The notes below the pieces were generated by a model, which was given only the letters and a program-made list of their open reading frames with translations, was not told the origin of the DNA and searched no databases. The position numbers and the translations under genes were made by a program. This document shows positions 8,261 through 15,874 of a DNA stretch of 35,845 nt, in pieces. The stretch comes from Clostridiaceae bacterium (lineage in GTDB: Bacteria; Bacillota; Clostridia; Oscillospirales; Acutalibacteraceae), in the NCBI GenBank assembly GCA_016297645.1, contig JAEDGF010000013.1, forward strand, positions 1 through 35,845, read 5' to 3'. The stretch's first letter is position 1. Each line of letters begins with the position of its first letter.

Positions 8261-9010
8261 TTATTTCACCCCGTCCTTGAATTTATCCTTATAAACGCCC
8301 GGCACAAAGTAAGGAATTGTGTTGGATTCCATATAGTCGAGCGTTTGCAGCGGTGTAAGACCCCAGTTCGTCGGGCAGTTTCCGAGAAGCTCAATGAACG
8401 AGAAGCCCTTTCCTGCCATCTGAATGTCAAAGCCCTTGCGGATAGCCTTTTTAGCTTCGCGGCAGCCCTTGGGCGTATTGAGCGCATATCTTGCAATAAA
8501 CGCCGGAGCTTCGAGAGTTGCAAGAAGCTCGCACATTTTCAGAGGATAACCGGTAGTTTCGGGATCGCGTCCGTAGCGGGTCGTTGTGGTTTTCTGCCCT
8601 ATCAGAGTCGTGGGAGCCATCTGTCCGCCCGTCATACCGTAGGTCTGGTTATTAAAGAATATAACAGTGAAGTTTTCACCTCTGTTTGCCGCGTTCATTA
8701 TCTCGGCAAGACCGATAGCGGCGCAGTCGCCGTCGCCCTGATAGGCAAAAACGAGTCTGTCGGGGTTGCTTCTCTTGAAGCCGGTCGCAACGGCAGGCGC
8801 GCGTCCGTGGGCAGCACCGAGAACATCTCCGTTCCAGTATACGAGGTTCAGCGTTGAGCAGCCGACGGGAACTATGTGGACGCAGTTTTTGTGCTGTCCC
8901 ATTTCTTCAACGACCTCGGCGATAAGCTTTGTTGCAAGCGAATGCATACAACCGGGGCAGAATCCGCTCGGAGTTTTCTTTAATGTATCGGGTCTTTTAT
9001 AAACAGCCAT
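8261..9010 (-). CDS. 2-oxoacid:ferredoxin oxidoreductase, beta subunit (thiamine diphosphate-binding)
   Basis: 249 residues. It contains the conserved CPGCMHS motif near residue 20. The thiamine diphosphate/Mg motif runs from GDGDCAAIGLAEIMN to NNQTYGMTGGQ, around residues 90-130. This is the catalytic chain where the 2-oxoacid is bound and decarboxylated. The start overlaps the alpha stop by one base (TAATG). The substrate (branched-chain 2-oxoacids, 2-oxoglutarate or another) is not decided by this chain alone. The neighbouring alpha chain most resembles VorB. Confidence 0.92.
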   Translation of the reverse strand: MAVYKRPDTLKKTPSGFCPGCMHSLATKLIAEVVEEMGQHKNCVHIVPVGCSTLNLVYWNGDVLGAAHGRAPAVATGFKRSNPDRLVFAYQGDGDCAAIGLAEIMNAANRGENFTVIFFNNQTYGMTGGQMAPTTLIGQKTTTTRYGRDPETTGYPLKMCELLATLEAPAFIARYALNTPKGCREAKKAIRKGFDIQMAGKGFSFIELLGNCPTNWGLTPLQTLDYMESNTIPYFVPGVYKDKFKDGVK

Positions 9011-10083
9011 TATTTCGCACCTCCGTCACAAATCTTTTTAACCGCAGCATATATGCCGTCGTCATCAAAAAGAACTCCGCCTGAACGGCAATACTCATAG
9101 ATGGGGGCACGGCCCTTGACTTGAAGCTCGATATCATCGTGCATCTGAGCCGGAATTGCAAGCTCGATATCGATAAAGCCCTTAACGGTATCGTAATTGA
9201 GCTTATCGAAGCTCTCTTTCGGGAAGGGATTTACCGTGATCGGTCTGATCATGCCGAGCTTATAGCCCTCTTTGCGAAGATTTATTATTGCTTCTTTTGC
9301 ACTTCTCGAAGCGATTCCGTATGCAACTACAACGAATTCCGCATCGTCAAGCATGAATTCCTCGACCTGAACATCATTTTTCGCCCAACGCTGATACATC
9401 TTCGCACGGGACGAGTTTTGAAGCTCCAACAGCGCTTCGGGGAAATAGGGGGTGAGAACTCTGTCGCCGCGTTTAGAGGTTTCGGGTCTGTTAAGACTCC
9501 ATTTATCCGTGGGAGTTCTGTCAGGCTCTTTCATTTCGGGAAGCTCCACCTGCTCCATAATGGAACCGAGGCAGCCGTCCATAAGAATCATAACGGGGTT
9601 TCTGTCGCGTTCGGCATAATCCCACGCCTTATATGTAACATCAACCGCCTCTTGAAGTGACGCCGGTGCAAAAACCATTACCTTGAATCCGCCGTGTCCA
9701 AGCGCTTTTGTTGCTTGAAGATAATCCTGCTGTGCAGGCTGAATGGAACCGAGCCCGGGTCCGCCTCTGCTAATATTGCATATAACAGCCGGAAGCTGCG
9801 TCCCCGCAAGGTACGATATGCCTTCTGCTTTAAGGCTGATACCGGGGCCGGATGAGCTTGTCATCGCACGGCAGCCCGACGCAGCTGCGCCGTAAACCAT
9901 ATTGACGGAAGCAACTTCGCTTTCGCCCTGAACAAACACACCGCCGACTTCGGGGAGTCGCCACGAAAGGTACTCCGGAATTTCATTCTGCGGAGTAATG
10001 GGATATCCGGCGAAAAACCGGCATCCGGCTCTTACTGCCGCCTCGGCAATGGCTTCATTGCCCTTCATTAAGACCTTGGCCAT
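9010..10083 (-). CDS. vorB: 2-oxoacid:ferredoxin oxidoreductase, alpha subunit, VorB-like
   Basis: 357 residues. The N-terminal part has GCRFFAGYPITPQNEIPEYL and the TSSSGPGISLKAEGISYL motif that contacts the cofactor across the dimer. The middle has SRGGPGLGSIQPAQQDYLQA. Length and motifs match the family annotated as 2-ketoisovalerate ferredoxin oxidoreductase subunit VorB. It would form a heterotetramer with the beta, gamma and ferredoxin chains, making branched-chain acyl-CoA from the 2-oxoacids of Val, Leu or Ile, or running in reverse as a carboxylase. A 2-oxoglutarate specificity cannot be excluded. The gene begins 3 bases after the delta subunit stop. Confidence 0.88.
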   Translation of the reverse strand: MAKVLMKGNEAIAEAAVRAGCRFFAGYPITPQNEIPEYLSWRLPEVGGVFVQGESEVASVNMVYGAAASGCRAMTSSSGPGISLKAEGISYLAGTQLPAVICNISRGGPGLGSIQPAQQDYLQATKALGHGGFKVMVFAPASLQEAVDVTYKAWDYAERDRNPVMILMDGCLGSIMEQVELPEMKEPDRTPTDKWSLNRPETSKRGDRVLTPYFPEALLELQNSSRAKMYQRWAKNDVQVEEFMLDDAEFVVVAYGIASRSAKEAIINLRKEGYKLGMIRPITVNPFPKESFDKLNYDTVKGFIDIELAIPAQMHDDIELQVKGRAPIYEYCRSGGVLFDDDGIYAAVKKICDGGAK

Positions 10084-10086
10084 CTT

Positions 10087-10296
10087 TTACGCCTCCTCCT
10101 TTTCGGTAATTTCAATTGCGCCCTCAGGACAAATCGTGGCGCACATAGCACATGAGATACATTTATCCGCATCAGTCATATGCGGGTAAAAATGTCCGTT
10201 CTTGTTGCGTTCACTGCCCATTTCAAGTATCGTTTTGGGACAGTACTTGATACAGTATCCGCAGCCCTTGCACAGGATTTCATTGATGCTGAGCAT
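10087..10296 (-). CDS. 2-oxoacid:ferredoxin oxidoreductase, delta subunit (2[4Fe-4S] ferredoxin)
   Basis: 69 residues. Two complete cluster motifs are present, CKGCGYCIKYCP and CISCAMCATICP, as in the small ferredoxin chain that collects electrons in POR/KOR/VOR complexes. The ATG at 10296 is chosen over one at 10374 because GGGAGG lies 8 bases before it and the extra upstream residues are basic and unlike the family. It is the first gene of the operon, with its promoter at 10379-10408. Confidence 0.93.
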   Translation of the reverse strand: MLSINEILCKGCGYCIKYCPKTILEMGSERNKNGHFYPHMTDADKCISCAMCATICPEGAIEITEKEEA

Positions 10297-10378
10297 TTGT
10301 TTTTCCTCCCGATCATCGCGCCGTCGATAAGAAAAAGCTCGTATCGCATTCGGAGCGAATCGTTTTTTTAACACTGCT

Positions 10379-10408
10379 ATTTTACCACTTTCGAAATATG
10401 TTTTTCAA
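10379..10408 (-). promoter_or_regulatory. Sigma-A promoter of the oxidoreductase operon
   Basis: On the minus strand TTGAAA (10403-10408) and TAAAAT (10379-10384) are 18 bases apart. The stretch 10420-10500 further upstream has five GATAAA/TTTATC hexamers and a small hairpin AAACCC-loop-GGGTTT (10476-10492) of unknown role. Confidence 0.6.
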
Positions 10409-10557
10409 CACCTATTTGATAAAAAACAGATAAAGTTAGCAGTCTGTTTATCGAATTTTGTCGTTTATCCGTCAAAAACCCCACACGGGTTTGATAAATT
10501 TTTTTTCGTTGTTTTCCGGTGATTTAAATGGTAAACTGAAACGGGAGGTGAAAAGCC

Positions 10558-11766
10558 ACGGACAGAATTATTTTTCATTGCGACTGCAACTCATTTTTCG
10601 CTTCGTGCGAGGAGCTTCTCAACCCGGAACTGAAAAAGGTGCCCATGGCTGTCGCCGGCGACCCTCATAACAGGCACGGCATTATTCTTGCAAAGAATCA
10701 GCTTGCGAAGAAATACGCCATTCAGACAGCCGAAACGATAAACCGCGCAAAGCAGAAATGTCCCGACCTTGTATGTGTTGCGCCGCACCATTCCCTTTAC
10801 CGCGAGATATCCGACAAAATAAACGAGATCTACCTCAGCTATACCGACCTGACGGAACCGGCAAGCATAGACGAATCGTATCTCGATGTCACAAACACGA
10901 TCCACCTTTTCGGAAACGACCCGGTTAAGCTTGCAGATGAAATACGCCGCAGAATACGGGAGGAGGTCGGCGTTACGATATCTGTCGGTGTTAGCTTCTG
11001 CAAAAGCATTGCAAAACTCGGAAGCGATTATAAAAAGCCGGACGCAACCACGGTTCTGCTGCGCGACGGCTACAAAAGTATCATCTACCCGCTGCCGATT
11101 TCGGACTTTCTGATGGTAGGTAAAAAAACCGAACAAAAGCTAAATTCCCTCGGCATTAAGACCATCGGACAGCTTGCCTGCGCCGACAGGGAAATAATTA
11201 TGCGCCACCTCGGGAAAACAGGACTGCTGCTCTATGACAATGTCACCGGAAACGATACCGAAAGAGTTCACTCCTTTTATGAAGAGCGCGAAATAAAATC
11301 GGTGGGACATTCCATGACCTTCCGAAGAGATATCTCGGGGCGAGAGGAAATAAAGGAGGGCATTGCCATGCTGAGCGACATGGTCGCCGCGCGGCTGCGT
11401 TCCTACGGCAAGAAAGGCAATGTTGTACAGATAACGGTAAAAGACCCTGATTTTCTTACACTCCAACGGCAAAAGACTCTTCCCAAAAGGACGAATCTGC
11501 AAAAAGATATTTCGGCTGCGGCATTCGCTCTATTCTGCGAAAACAGGTCGCTCACCCACCCTGTTCGGCTTTTGGGCGTAAGTGTTTCGGGGCTTTGCGG
11601 CGAGGATGAGGACTTCGAGCAATTTGACCTTTTTTCGGCTGCTTCCGCTTCCGGCAGCGAAAAGCAGGAAAACATAGAACAGACTATTGATGAAATACGA
11701 AAAAAGTTCGGAACTTCTTCCATAAAATTCGGACACTTCAAATCCGATGAAACGGGCATAAAATAG
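10558..11766 (+). CDS. dinB: DNA polymerase IV (Y-family), apparent ACG start
   Basis: 402 residues if translation starts at ACG 10558. The reading frame opens only after a TGA at 10549. It reads DRIIFHCDCNSFFASCEELL right after ACG, which is where the family has Met followed by this first catalytic strand. GGGAGGTG ends 7 bases before the ACG. The first in-frame GTG (10639) or ATG (10645) would remove the catalytic Asp and the FF steric-gate strand. Later motifs are intact: SIDESYLDV with the second catalytic Asp-Glu pair, helix-hairpin-helix segments, and a clamp-binding motif QFDLF near the end. The enzyme does translesion, error-prone DNA synthesis. Either ACG is a true weak start or the start codon is mutated; the rest of the gene shows no decay. 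No clear SOS box was found. Confidence 0.85.
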   Translation, partial: TDRIIFHCDCNSFFASCEELLNPELKKVPMAVAGDPHNRHGIILAKNQLAKKYAIQTAETINRAKQKCPDLVCVAPHHSLYREISDKINEIYLSYTDLTEPASIDESYLDVTNTIHLFGNDPVKLADEIRRRIREEVGVTISVGVSFCKSIAKLGSDYKKPDATTVLLRDGYKSIIYPLPISDFLMVGKKTEQKLNSLGIKTIGQLACADREIIMRHLGKTGLLLYDNVTGNDTERVHSFYEEREIKSVGHSMTFRRDISGREEIKEGIAMLSDMVAARLRSYGKKGNVVQITVKDPDFLTLQRQKTLPKRTNLQKDISAAAFALFCENRSLTHPVRLLGVSVSGLCGEDEDFEQFDLFSAASASGSEKQENIEQTIDEIRKKFGTSSIKFGHFKSDETGIK

Positions 11767-11797
11767 AGCGGACTCCCCGCGGAGTCCGCTCTGTTTT
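11765..11797. terminator. Terminator overlapping the dinB stop codon
   Basis: A perfect 12-bp stem AGAGCGGACTCC / GGAGTCCGCTCT with a CCGC loop, followed by GTTTT. The flanks (TTTTAT on the minus strand) let it act for the convergent lipase-like gene too. A second, larger imperfect stem with ACCGCAC/GTGCGGT ends lies at about 11824-11873. Confidence 0.88.
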
Positions 11798-11885
11798 AAT
11801 AATCACATGACAACGCTTCTTACCGCACTTCTGCAAGCGGCAGCTTTTGCGGCTAAGTTCATCGTGCGGTTCGGAAGGTGTTTAC

Positions 11886-13820
11886 TCAGCAAACCCTGCC
11901 GAACATATTAAGAAGTGAAGAAAGAATTTCGAATATCATTTTAAGCAGATCGTAAAGTCCCGTCTTTTCAAGTAAATTGCGTTGCAGCTCGGTGAGAGAT
12001 TCGTCAAAACGGTTAGGTCTGTTAGCGTCGGAGTAATCGCCGTCATACTGAGGAGCGTCGCCGTTCATGACGGTAAACACGAGTGTTCTTGTACCGTAAG
12101 GCGTTATGCTGCCGATAAGCTTGTAGGAAATAGTGATATCGACAGTCGTGAGGCTTTCCTCCGGTATGGTTCCGTTGACTTTGATCTGTACGCTCTCGCC
12201 GGGGGCAAGATAGATCGGCTTCGAAATATCAAAGGTGAGTCCCGCGCCGACGCAGCTGACACCAAACAGCTTCATCTTATAGTCATGCGAAAGATTTGTA
12301 ACGGTAAAGGTGTCGTCACCGTTTGCAATGAAGCCCTCTACGGAGGAATTAAACGCGCCTGTTACGCTGTGGCATCTGTTAGTGCTGTACTTAAACTGCG
12401 GGAAGTTTTTATCATCAAAGACAGTCTTGTGTTTTTCCGAGAACAGCAGGTCGCTGCACAGCGATTCACTGTAATCATCGTTCCATGTCATGCCGTGGAA
12501 CAAACCGTTTACAAACCAAGTGGAATCGGGAAGATAGCACGCGGATGCATCGACCGTCATATCCGGTGAGAGGTGATTGTGGGTCTTGTCGGTGCAAACC
12601 GTTGAGAGCTGTCTGTAACCGTCGGAAAATCTTTTGCCGAAGGGTGCGCTGACCGCTCCCGTGGACGATGAAAGGGCAACGATTCCGTCGGACTGCTCTT
12701 GAAGTCCGGTGACAGAGGGTTCACCGTAACCGGCAACAATATAGATGTTGGTTCCGTTTTCCTCGCACTCTTTAAGTTTTTCTCTGAGCGAAGGATATAT
12801 CTCGTAGTGGAATCTGTCGCTCTTTTCGATCATTTCGGAATTGAGAGTGGTTTCGGGAAGCTGTTTTTTCAGTTCATCGTAGAAATCAACCGAGATAAAG
12901 TCCCATATGCTGCCCCAGTATCCGATGACTTTTTTAGCATAATTGTGCATGATAAGATTGCAGATATCATCAAGAATTCCGAGCTGATTTGCACGGACAA
13001 GCCAGTTGATATCGTATTCGAGCTTCATACCGTTTTCGATGAAGTAGAACAGAGTTTCCTCGTCAAACACAACATCTTCGCTCATAAGGTCGGATGCAAG
13101 CGCCGCACCGCCTATTGCGGGAACAGTGAGAACGGCGTTGTTGACGGCTTTTTTATCACCGTAAAGGCTGAAATATGTAGCCGAAACCTGTCCGCCGTGG
13201 CTGACAGCAAAGATATTGACCTTTGAAGCACCCGTGAATTCACGCACGCTGTCAATGTATCTGTCGAGGTCGGCAGCACAGTCAACGATATTCTGTCTGA
13301 AATCGGTCTGGAAGCTGAAAATGTAATCGTTTCCGTTTTCCACACCGTACTTTTCTTCATAGATATCACGGACGGTGCTCATTATATATGCTTCATGCAT
13401 GTGCTCGCCGTTTTCATTCTTTCTGAGATACGAAAACTGTGTTTCAGATGCCTTTGTCGAGAAGGTTTCAATGTTATTTATACTTGTTCCGTTCTCATCG
13501 TAAGCCATAACACCGTACATATCGACAATCGCCTGACCGACTATGTCGGCGACAAGCTCGGGTTTGCCGAAAGCAAGCTCACCGAGTCCGCGTCCGATAC
13601 GGGCAATGTTTTCAAGAACGATAGACATGATCTCGTCCATATTGACGCCCCATACCTGCGTTCTCGTTCCGTCCTCGGAAACCTGATAAAGCGAAGAAGA
13701 ACTGTATCCGGCAACAATTATTGCGGGATAGATCTCCTCATTCTTGCCGGCGGCAAAACAAACGGCAGCAGAACTGAAAATCATAACCACCGCAAGAAGC
13801 ACGCTTAAAATTTTTTTCAT
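11886..13820 (-). CDS. Secreted lipase-like alpha/beta hydrolase, paralogue 1
   Basis: 644 residues. A signal peptide ends near residue 23 (AAVCFAA). The fold resembles LCAT/lipase-type esterases: IIVAGYSSSSLYQV early, then the nucleophile elbow IFAVSHGGQ with S207. Candidate acid and base residues sit in SDGIVALSSST and GLFHGMTW. The stretch SPDMTVDASACYLPDSTWF recurs in altered form in the gene at 27448-28968, so the two are paralogues. A beta-sandwich-like domain follows (about residues 490-590). The last 25 residues are hydrophobic and amphipathic and end in Cys (LLNMFGRVC). The substrate is not known; lipid ester or glycolipid cleavage outside the cell is a guess. Its ATG overlaps the upstream phosphoesterase stop (ATGA), though a strong AAGGAGAGGG site also precedes it. 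Confidence 0.75.
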   Translation of the reverse strand: MKKILSVLLAVVMIFSSAAVCFAAGKNEEIYPAIIVAGYSSSSLYQVSEDGTRTQVWGVNMDEIMSIVLENIARIGRGLGELAFGKPELVADIVGQAIVDMYGVMAYDENGTSINNIETFSTKASETQFSYLRKNENGEHMHEAYIMSTVRDIYEEKYGVENGNDYIFSFQTDFRQNIVDCAADLDRYIDSVREFTGASKVNIFAVSHGGQVSATYFSLYGDKKAVNNAVLTVPAIGGAALASDLMSEDVVFDEETLFYFIENGMKLEYDINWLVRANQLGILDDICNLIMHNYAKKVIGYWGSIWDFISVDFYDELKKQLPETTLNSEMIEKSDRFHYEIYPSLREKLKECEENGTNIYIVAGYGEPSVTGLQEQSDGIVALSSSTGAVSAPFGKRFSDGYRQLSTVCTDKTHNHLSPDMTVDASACYLPDSTWFVNGLFHGMTWNDDYSESLCSDLLFSEKHKTVFDDKNFPQFKYSTNRCHSVTGAFNSSVEGFIANGDDTFTVTNLSHDYKMKLFGVSCVGAGLTFDISKPIYLAPGESVQIKVNGTIPEESLTTVDITISYKLIGSITPYGTRTLVFTVMNGDAPQYDGDYSDANRPNRFDESLTELQRNLLEKTGLYDLLKMIFEILSSLLNMFGRVC

Positions 13821-14971
13821 GTCGTTCCCTCTCCTTTTATATCAATGCAGATACTGTTTACGGTTCGTTTTCTCTCGTCCGTAAAAGTAACCGTTGCATT
13901 TTTATCATTGAGTCCGACACAGCAGCCGATATACTTTTTGTTTCTGCCGCGCTCGTTTTCGGGCTTTCCGCCGATTATCACAGGCACGCCGACATTTTTG
14001 TCGTCCCTGTACCCGTTCTGCCAGACTTCCGTCAAATGGAAGTGACCGCAGAGCATCAATTCCGGTTTTATTTCCTCGCGGATAAGTCTGCACCATTCGC
14101 CGTATATCTCATGCTCGATATCAAACGGGCGTTCGCCTCTGCAAAGCTCGGTATTATTGTATTCAAACGGCACATGAGAAACAACAAGCTTGTGCTTTAT
14201 TCCGGCGCGTTCGAACTCATTCTTTTTGTCGGCAATGACGGCACGGATGAATTCCGTTTCGTCCTTCCTCATTTCGTGACAGCAAACCGTTGAAGAATAC
14301 TCTCTGTGTGAGTCGAGCTTATCTTCGCCGCAGTCGAGAATCATTATCCAAAGTGAACCGAGTGTGACAGTATAGTATGTTTTTCCGCCGACCGTCGGGA
14401 GATATGAAGCAAGCTTTTCGGCAAGCGCACCCCTGAGGTCGTGGTTGCCGCGCGAGAGAATACAGGGCTTCTCCCCTCTCGTTATCAGATACGCTATATC
14501 GTATTGCAGAAAAATATCGTTTTCTTTCGAGCTGCTCGATGAAATGTCGCCGTTCAGGACAAGAAGATCGAGCTTATCGCCTATCGCCTTGGCGGCATTA
14601 ACCGCCGCGCTTTTGATTCCGTGCGTATCGGATATGTGATAAATGTTTATGCCATCCGTCTTTTCAACGGGATAAAAATCAAAATCAATCGACTGTTCCT
14701 CGCCGAGAGTGCACGAGTACGCACCGCGCGAAATGACCTCGCTGAAAATAACAGTATACTTTTTTGCTTTATTCAGCACTTCCATCGGGACGATGAACCG
14801 TTGCAGCTTTGTGTCGCTTATTCTGACACCGTTGCAGTGGTTGTAGTAAACCACCGAGCCGATAACTATCTTCATGAGAACGCGTTTCCTGACAGGCACC
14901 GAAATAATATAATCCGTGCCGGCACAGGCAACGACCGGACCGCCGCGCAGCAGTCCCGACTTGTAATTCAT
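13817..14971 (-). CDS. Calcineurin-like metallophosphoesterase
   Basis: 384 residues, no signal peptide. The metal-binding motifs of the superfamily are all present in order: DTHG (about residue 115), NGDIS, RGNHD, SHVP and CGHFH. The N-terminal ~100 residues look like a beta-rich domain before the catalytic core. The C-terminal part contains a purple-acid-phosphatase-like beta region. Substrates in this superfamily range from phosphodiesters to phosphoproteins and cannot be predicted. The gene overlaps the secreted lipase-like gene by 4 bases (ATGA), pointing to a two-gene operon. The G-rich stretch GGGGG before the ATG is the only ribosome-site candidate. Confidence 0.85.
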   Translation of the reverse strand: MNYKSGLLRGGPVVACAGTDYIISVPVRKRVLMKIVIGSVVYYNHCNGVRISDTKLQRFIVPMEVLNKAKKYTVIFSEVISRGAYSCTLGEEQSIDFDFYPVEKTDGINIYHISDTHGIKSAAVNAAKAIGDKLDLLVLNGDISSSSSKENDIFLQYDIAYLITRGEKPCILSRGNHDLRGALAEKLASYLPTVGGKTYYTVTLGSLWIMILDCGEDKLDSHREYSSTVCCHEMRKDETEFIRAVIADKKNEFERAGIKHKLVVSHVPFEYNNTELCRGERPFDIEHEIYGEWCRLIREEIKPELMLCGHFHLTEVWQNGYRDDKNVGVPVIIGGKPENERGRNKKYIGCCVGLNDKNATVTFTDERKRTVNSICIDIKGEGTT

Positions 14972-15049
14972 AAATTTTCCCCCAAAAAAGTAACTTTAAC
15001 GAATCGAATGCATAAACTGTAAAGAATACACTGTAAATAAGGTGAATAA

Positions 15050-15739
15050 ATGCCGTTTTTGAATTTACTCCTGAAAAACATCCTGCTCGCTCTGCACCTT
15101 GACAACAAAACCTTTTTCCCGAAGCCGCTTTCGGCAAAAGAAGAACAAAAATACTTAGAGCTGCTGAAAGCAGGCGACAAGAAAGCAAAGGATATCCTTA
15201 TAGAGAGGAATCTCCGCTTGGTTGCTCACATAACAAAAAAATACTATTCCTTCTGTGACGACAGCGAAGAGCTTCTTTCGGTCGGTTCGGTAGGACTTGT
15301 AAAAGCCGTCAACTCATACGACCCCGACAAAGGGGTTCGCCTTGCGACATATGCCGCGCGGTGCATCGATAACGAGATATTGATGTATTTTCGCAACAAA
15401 AAGAAATGTGCACTCGACATCTCTTTTGACGAACCGATAGAAACGGACCCGGACGGAAATCCTCTCACGCTCACCGACATAATCTGCAACGACGACAACA
15501 CGCTTGAAGAAATATGCCTGTCAACTAATTGCAAAAGAGTATTAAGATATGTCGACGAAATCGATGACCCTCGCGACCGATCAATCATGATCCTTCGCTA
15601 CGGACTTAACGGCAAACCGCCGCTGAAACAAAGCGAGGTCGCAAAGCTCTACAAAATATCGAGATCATATGTAAGCAGAATCGAAACGCGATGCTTAAAA
15701 AAGCTGCGCAAAAGATTCGAATCCGAAAAATCAATTTAA
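15050..15739 (+). CDS. sigK: RNA polymerase sporulation sigma factor SigK, uninterrupted
   Basis: 229 residues. It begins with a short hydrophobic pro-sequence-like stretch (FLNLLLKNILLALHL), then PLSAKEEQKYLELL. Region 2 follows with ERNLRLVAHITKKY, LLSVGSVGLVKAVNSYD and TYAARCIDNEIL. Region 4 has QSEVAKLYKISRSYVSRIE. This order and wording match SigK, the late mother-cell sigma factor. The frame is continuous, so there is no skin-type element splitting the gene as in Bacillus subtilis or Clostridioides difficile. The ribosome site is AAGGTG. It is head-to-head with the phosphoesterase gene across 78 bases, and the shared promoter region could not be resolved. Confidence 0.93.
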   Translation: MPFLNLLLKNILLALHLDNKTFFPKPLSAKEEQKYLELLKAGDKKAKDILIERNLRLVAHITKKYYSFCDDSEELLSVGSVGLVKAVNSYDPDKGVRLATYAARCIDNEILMYFRNKKKCALDISFDEPIETDPDGNPLTLTDIICNDDNTLEEICLSTNCKRVLRYVDEIDDPRDRSIMILRYGLNGKPPLKQSEVAKLYKISRSYVSRIETRCLKKLRKRFESEKSI

Positions 15740-15826
15740 CATTTTTTTCACAAACCGTATTTTAGCACACCTTTCCGTACATTTCAATAGCCGATTAACC
15801 TTATTTCCCTTGTTTTTAGTTAAAAA

Positions 15827-15855
15827 TTGACAAACGGAAAAAAATAAAGTAAAAT
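15827..15855 (+). promoter_or_regulatory. Sigma-A promoter of the GH31 gene
   Basis: TTGACA (15827-15832) and TAAAAT (15850-15855) with a 17-base spacer, 20 bases before the ATG. Confidence 0.75.
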
Positions 15856-15874
15856 ACTTCCGGGTGACAAAATT

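Noticed and set aside
10385..10400. Possible SOS (LexA) box near CGAAATATGTTTTT before dinB
   Set aside because: It matches the Gram-positive consensus only with a one-base gap and lacks the second half; it more likely is the spacer of the oxidoreductase promoter.
10458..10670. Plus-strand frame over the dinB start (70 residues)
   Set aside because: It is out of frame with the polymerase and has no conserved content; the polymerase frame explains the region.
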